Shown: positions 57,911 to 64,000 of the stretch, in pieces
Position numbering within the stretch: position 1 is the first letter of the stretch
Layout: every line of letters starts with the position of its first letter
From: Chthonomonadales bacterium
GTDB lineage: Bacteria; Armatimonadota; Chthonomonadetes; Chthonomonadales; CAJBBX01
Reading direction: 5' to 3'
Length of the DNA stretch: 64,000 nucleotides
Assembly: GCA_020849275.1 (NCBI GenBank)
Contig: JADLGO010000057.1
Location: forward strand, 27,241 to 91,240
Notes under the pieces: model-generated
The model's input: only the letters and a program-made list of their open reading frames with translations
What the model was told of the DNA's origin: nothing
Database searches by the model: none
Program-made: the position numbers and the translations under genes

Positions 57911-60900
57911 TTGAAGGAAATCCAGCACGCCTCTAAGAAGATCCCACACGTCGTGGACATCCCCAACTTGATCGAGATCCAGTTGGATTCCTACCGGTGG
58001 TTTCTTGAGGAAGGGCTGCCTGAACTCTTCGCGAGCTTCTCGCCTATCTATGATTTCACCGGCAACACGTCCATCTCCCTGGTCGATTTCGCCCTCGGCG
58101 AACCCAAGTACAGCATCGAGGAGTGCCGCGACCGCGACATGACCTTCGAGTCTCCCATCAAGGCCCGGGTCCAACTCACCCAGGCCAGCAAGGAGATGAT
58201 CGAGAGCGACGTATACCTGGGCGACCTGCCCCTGATGACGGACAAAGGCACCTTCATCATCAACGGCGCCGAGCGCGTGGTCGTCAGCCAGCTTGCTCGC
58301 TCGCCCGGAGTCTACTTCGAGGATAACCTTAACTACTCGGGGCGCATGCTCTACAAGGCCCGCGTGATCCCCAGCGAGGGAGCCTGGGTGGAGGTCGAGA
58401 CCGATGCCCAGCGCGATGACGTGCTCAACGTGCAGATCGGCCAGGCCCGCAAGTTCCCCATCACCACGATGCTCCGTGCGCTCAACGCCTTCGAGGCCGC
58501 CTGCGCGTCGATCAGCCTGAGCGTGCGCGCCGCCCGCGAGAGCCTCTGGATCTATCGCACCGTGGGCGATGGCGCCACCCGTGAGACCCATCGCGACTTC
58601 CTCCTGCCGATGGCGCTGTCCGCCCCGGTGGTCGACCCCGACACAGGAGAGGTGATCGCGGAGGCCGGCGCGCGCACGATCGACACCGTGGGCGCGCTCG
58701 AGCGCGAGGTGGCCGGCGGGGCCGATCCGGCCGAGTTCGTGGTCCTCGAGGAGATCGAGAACCGCCTCGGCGGCGACTACGTGCTGAGCCTGATGTCGCC
58801 TTCCGACACGACCGCGGACATCGTCCGCCTGTTCGGCAAGCGCCTGGTCCTGCGCGACTTCGGCGAGGCGAGCGACGAGGAGGTCGCGGAGTCGGCAGGC
58901 CAACTTCCGCTCACGCTCGACAACCTGCTCGGCAAACGCGCGGCCGTCGACATCGTGGAACCGGCCGCCGACCGGGTGCTCGTGCGGGCGTACGGGCGCA
59001 TCGACCGGGTGATCGCCTCGGCCATCCTGAAGGCCGGGATCGCGCAAGTGCCGGTCTTTGCGCCGCATCGCTACCTGGAAGCTACCCTCGAGCAGGAAGG
59101 ACCGATCGGCGACCACGACGAGGCGCTGGTCGACATCTACAAGAAACTGCGGCCCGGCGACCCGGTGACCAAGGAGTCCGCGCGCAGCCTGTTCCAGAGC
59201 AACCTCTACGACCCGCGGCGCTACGACCTGGGCAGGGTCGGCCGCTACAAGATGAACAAGAAGCTCGAGCTGCCGGCGCGCCCCGACGGCGAGTTGGCGC
59301 TCGCAGCCCGGACGCTGACGCGCGAGGACCTGGTCCACATTATCCGCTATATCATCAATCTGGACCAGGGGCACGGCTCGACGGACGACATCGACCACCT
59401 GGAGAACAAACGCGTCCGCTCGGTGGGCGAGCTGCTCAACAGCCAGCTTCGCATGGGATTCCTGCGGATGGAGAAGGTGGCCAAGGAGCGAATGACCTCT
59501 CTCAGCAACGACGAGAGCATCATCCCTCAGGTCATCCTCTCGGTCAAGCCGGTCTCGGCCGCCATCAAGAGCTTCTTCGGATCCAGTCAGCTAAGCCAGT
59601 TCATGGACCAGACGAACCCGCTGGCGGAGCTCACCTCCAAGCGCAGGCTGTCGGCGCTGGGCCCGGGCGGCCTCTCGCGCCAGAGCGCCAAGCTGGAGGT
59701 GCGCGACGTGCACCACAGCCACTATGGGCGCATCTGCCCCATCGAGACGCCGGAAGGCCCAAACATCGGGCTGATCGGCTCGATGGCCGTGCATGCCCGC
59801 GTGGACCGCTACGGGTTCCTGGAGACCCCCTATCGCCGCGCGCACAAGGGCGTCGTGAGCAACGAGATCGTCTGGATGACGGCCGACGAGGACCATCGCT
59901 ACCGGATCGCGCCCGGCAACGAGCGCCTGAACGGCGAGGGCCGCTTCGTCGACGAGAACGGCGCGCTACGCCGGCAGGTGCAGGTGCGCCACGAGGACCA
60001 GTATCCGATGGTCCGGCCCGAGCAGGTCGAGTACATGGACGTCTCGCCCATGCAGATCGTGTCCGTGGCGACGGCCATGATCCCGTTCCTGGAGAACGAC
60101 GATGCTAACCGCGCGCTGATGGGCTCCAACATGCAGCGACAGGCCGTGCCGACGCTGCGCCCCGACGCCCCACTGGTGAAGACCGGCGTCGAGCGGCGGG
60201 CCGCGCGCGATTCGGGCGCCGTGATCCTGGCCAAGCGCGCCGGGACCGTGACGCGCGTCACCGCCGAGCAGATCGTCGTGCAGACGGCGGCCGGGCACCT
60301 GGACACCTACCGCCTTATCAACATGCTGCGCTCCAACCAATCCACGTGCATCACGCAGCGGCCCATCGTGACCAAGGGCACGCGGGTGCGCCGGGGGCAG
60401 GTGCTCGCCGATGGGCCCTGCACCGACCTGGGTGAGTTGGCGCTCGGCCAGAACGTGCTCGTGGCCTTCATGCCCTGGGGCGGCTACAACTACGAGGACG
60501 CGGTCCTCATCTCCGAGCGCCTCGTGAAGGACGACATCTTCACGAGCATCCACATCGAGAAGTACGAGAAGGAGGCCCGAGACACCAAGCTCGGCCCCGA
60601 GGAGATCACCCGCGACATCCCCAACGTCGGCGAGGACATGCTCAAGGACCTGGACGAGAACGGGATCATCCGCATCGGCGCAGAGGTCCGGCCCGAGGAC
60701 ATCCTGGTCGGCGAGGTCGCGCCGAAGGGCCAGGGTGAGTTGACCGCCGAGGAGCGCCTGATCATCGCCATTTTCGGCAAGAAGGCGGAGGAGACGCGCG
60801 ACGTCTCGCTGCGCGTGCCGCACGGCGAAAAGGGCAAGGTGGTCGACGTTAAGGTCTTCAGCCGCTTCAAGTACCAGTGCGTGCGCTGCAAGAACGTCTT

Positions 60901-62203
60901 TAACTTCAGCAAGCGCCCCGAGCGCTCCATGTGTGAGCGCTGCGACGGAGAGCTCGTGCGCATGACGGCCGACGAGCTCAATGCCGGCGTCAACCAGCTC
61001 GTCCGCGTCTATATCGCCCAGAAGCGCAAGGTGATGGAGGGCGACAAAATGGCCGGCCGGCACGGAAACAAGGGGGTGATCTCCAAGATCCTGCCGGACG
61101 AGGACATGCCGTTCCTGCCGGATGGCACGCCCGTCGACATCGTGCTTAACCCGCTCGGCGTGCCGTCGCGGATGAACATCGGGCAGATCCTGGAGACGCA
61201 CCTGGGCCTCGTTGGCAAGCACCTGGGCTGCTCCTTCGTGAACCCGGCGTTCGAGGGTTCCACCGAGGTCGACATCCTGAGCGAGCTGGACCGCCTGGCC
61301 GTACACATGCGACGCCGTGTCCTGACCAACTACGTGAATACCGAGCTCGACATGGGCCTTGAGTTCGCGGAGGACGCCTCGCCGGAGGAGATGCTAGCGC
61401 GGATCAAGGAGACGTTGGCCGACTACGACGGCCGCGCCCTGGAGCGGGTGGCCCGCATCGTGGCCGGCCCGACGGTGGCTCCCGCCGTGCAGATGGAACT
61501 GAAACGGACCGCCGGCCGCAACGGAGCGGAGCCGCCGGAGGACGGCGAGGAGCCGGCGGCCGAAGTCGCATCGGCGCCGGTGACGGTGCCCGACGACTAC
61601 GACTACGACGCGATCGTGGCGCGCATCCAGGAGAACGCCTGGAGCCGCTCCGGCATCGACCCGACGACCGGCAAGTCCTACCTGCGCGACGGGATGACCG
61701 GCCACCGGTTCGACCAACCCGTGACGATCGGCTACATCTACATGATGAAGCTGGCGCACCTGGTCGACGACAAGATCCACGCCCGATCGACCGGCCCCTA
61801 CTCCCTGGTCACCCAGCAACCGCTCGGCGGCAAGGCGCAGTTCGGCGGACAGCGCTTCGGCGAGATGGAGGTGTGGGCGCTGGAAGCCTACGGCTCGGCC
61901 TACACGCTCCAGGAGATCCTGACCATTAAGTCCGACGACGTCCAGGGACGTGTGAAGACCTACGAAGCGATCGTCAAGGGCGACGCAATGCTCGAGCCCG
62001 GCGTGCCAGAGTCCTTCAAGATCCTGGTCAACGAGCTCCAGTCGCTCTGCCTGAAGGTCGCGGTCGAGGATGAGCACAACCGTGAGATCGACCTGAAGGA
62101 CCGCGACGACGACATCAACCCGAACGAGGACCCGATGCAGGCCGCCGCAAGGCGCCGCGCCCGTCAGCGGCTCGGCGGATCGGACGTAGGCGAGGAGGAG
62201 TGA
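57911..62203 (+). CDS. rpoB: DNA-directed RNA polymerase subunit beta
   Basis: 1430 residues. RpoB forms one jaw of the RNA polymerase active centre. Conserved: [34 protein letters not shown], the rifampicin region [51 protein letters not shown] and [20 protein letters not shown]. Residue 576 is Ser where E. coli has His526. A four-Cys zinc ribbon (C990, C993, C1008, C1011) sits between [10 protein letters not shown] and [17 protein letters not shown]. An extra acidic stretch follows [19 protein letters not shown] 57911 has AGGAGGG 6 bases upstream; no ATG fits. Confidence 0.97.
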   Translation: MKEIQHASKKIPHVVDIPNLIEIQLDSYRWFLEEGLPELFASFSPIYDFTGNTSISLVDFALGEPKYSIEECRDRDMTFESPIKARVQLTQASKEMIESDVYLGDLPLMTDKGTFIINGAERVVVSQLARSPGVYFEDNLNYSGRMLYKARVIPSEGAWVEVETDAQRDDVLNVQIGQARKFPITTMLRALNAFEAACASISLSVRAARESLWIYRTVGDGATRETHRDFLLPMALSAPVVDPDTGEVIAEAGARTIDTVGALEREVAGGADPAEFVVLEEIENRLGGDYVLSLMSPSDTTADIVRLFGKRLVLRDFGEASDEEVAESAGQLPLTLDNLLGKRAAVDIVEPAADRVLVRAYGRIDRVIASAILKAGIAQVPVFAPHRYLEATLEQEGPIGDHDEALVDIYKKLRPGDPVTKESARSLFQSNLYDPRRYDLGRVGRYKMNKKLELPARPDGELALAARTLTREDLVHIIRYIINLDQGHGSTDDIDHLENKRVRSVGELLNSQLRMGFLRMEKVAKERMTSLSNDESIIPQVILSVKPVSAAIKSFFGSSQLSQFMDQTNPLAELTSKRRLSALGPGGLSRQSAKLEVRDVHHSHYGRICPIETPEGPNIGLIGSMAVHARVDRYGFLETPYRRAHKGVVSNEIVWMTADEDHRYRIAPGNERLNGEGRFVDENGALRRQVQVRHEDQYPMVRPEQVEYMDVSPMQIVSVATAMIPFLENDDANRALMGSNMQRQAVPTLRPDAPLVKTGVERRAARDSGAVILAKRAGTVTRVTAEQIVVQTAAGHLDTYRLINMLRSNQSTCITQRPIVTKGTRVRRGQVLADGPCTDLGELALGQNVLVAFMPWGGYNYEDAVLISERLVKDDIFTSIHIEKYEKEARDTKLGPEEITRDIPNVGEDMLKDLDENGIIRIGAEVRPEDILVGEVAPKGQGELTAEERLIIAIFGKKAEETRDVSLRVPHGEKGKVVDVKVFSRFKYQCVRCKNVFNFSKRPERSMCERCDGELVRMTADELNAGVNQLVRVYIAQKRKVMEGDKMAGRHGNKGVISKILPDEDMPFLPDGTPVDIVLNPLGVPSRMNIGQILETHLGLVGKHLGCSFVNPAFEGSTEVDILSELDRLAVHMRRRVLTNYVNTELDMGLEFAEDASPEEMLARIKETLADYDGRALERVARIVAGPTVAPAVQMELKRTAGRNGAEPPEDGEEPAAEVASAPVTVPDDYDYDAIVARIQENAWSRSGIDPTTGKSYLRDGMTGHRFDQPVTIGYIYMMKLAHLVDDKIHARSTGPYSLVTQQPLGGKAQFGGQRFGEMEVWALEAYGSAYTLQEILTIKSDDVQGRVKTYEAIVKGDAMLEPGVPESFKILVNELQSLCLKVAVEDEHNREIDLKDRDDDINPNEDPMQAAARRRARQRLGGSDVGEEE

Positions 62204-62216
62204 CCTTGCGGCTTAC

Positions 62217-62244
62217 GCGGCTCCGGCCGGGCGGCCGGAGCCGC
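62217..62244 (+). other. Perfect 12-bp hairpin after rpoB
   Basis: Arms 62217-62228 and 62233-62244 pair perfectly around a 4-base loop, 13 bases after the rpoB stop. No T-run follows. It may act in RNA processing or pausing between rpoB and rpoC. Confidence 0.6.
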
Positions 62245-62273
62245 GGCGCGCCCTGCCCACGGCAGGCCGCCCC

Positions 62274-62305
62274 GGGGGCACACCGACGGGTGCTTGCCCC
62301 CTTTT
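62274..62305 (+). terminator. Terminator-like hairpin with T-run between rpoB and rpoC
   Basis: GGGGGCA (62274-62280) pairs with TGCCCCC (62295-62301), and CACC (62281-62284) pairs with GGTG (62289-62292), with a 2-base bulge and a GACG loop. TTTT follows directly at 62302-62305. This is the form of an intrinsic terminator, but placed inside the rpoBC transcript, so it would act as an attenuator if it works at all. Confidence 0.5.
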
Positions 62306-62399
62306 CTGGCGTGTGACACACGGCCTTTGCACTGCCACATCGTGGCGTTGATGGATACCCGCGCCGGGGCGCTGCACCGCCCCCGCGGGAGGAGACACC

Positions 62400-64000
<1,601 letters not shown>

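Overview
The window is very GC-rich, densely coded bacterial DNA. No tRNA, rRNA, insertion sequence, phage gene or CRISPR array was seen. Start codons include many GTG and TTG, usually with a clear AGGAG-type ribosome binding site, and ATGA stop/start overlaps are common. The gene content (H-X9-DG proteins, DUF6784/6785-type OPT-like transporters, class I pilus genes, several unusual glycoside hydrolases, PqqD-like protein beside FtsX permeases) suggests a member of Armatimonadota or a neighbouring phylum. That placement is inference from gene content, not from a phylogeny.

Layout. 1-1683 (minus): flagellar stator genes motA-motB. 1998-15102 (plus): uppP, a TSUP-type permease, three large secreted six-hairpin-glycosidase-like proteins joined by ATGA overlaps, and an OPT-like membrane protein. 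15113-17445: an orphan gene (minus), then a PhoU-like/PiT phosphate pair. 17476-25199 (plus): an alpha-L-rhamnosidase, an SLBB polysaccharide-export protein, a GNAT/FemAB-like enzyme, a small coiled-coil membrane protein, an M48 protease, a family 2 glycosyltransferase and an unknown protein. 25289-29174 (minus): terC behind a yybP-ykoY Mn2+ riboswitch, a long-form glyA, and a threonine aldolase.

29372-35370 (minus) is a type IV pilus operon: two prepilins, a PilM-PilN fusion, PilO, the secretin PilQ and a PilP-like protein. 35836-39342 (plus) holds three sugar isomerases (xylose, L-fucose, D-lyxose), which fits the rhamnosidase and other glycosidases upstream. 39390-44912 (minus) holds a ClpS-like adaptor with a small lamin-tail-like protein, then the nrdR / small protein / nrdJ operon. 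NrdJ carries a 383-residue intein.

45320-56922 (plus) is the most unusual block. It encodes a 1654-residue fusion of a catalytically dead M28 peptidase-like domain with an FtsX permease, an OPT-like transporter, two H-X9-DG-type membrane proteins, an unknown 341-residue protein, a PqqD-like protein, a compact FtsX permease and its ATPase. This looks like a dedicated envelope export or assembly system that I cannot match to a described one. The window ends with mgtC (minus), and divergently rpoB and the start of rpoC, where rpoB has its own strong promoter, a zinc-ribbon insert and a Ser at the rifampicin-contact position that is His in E. coli.
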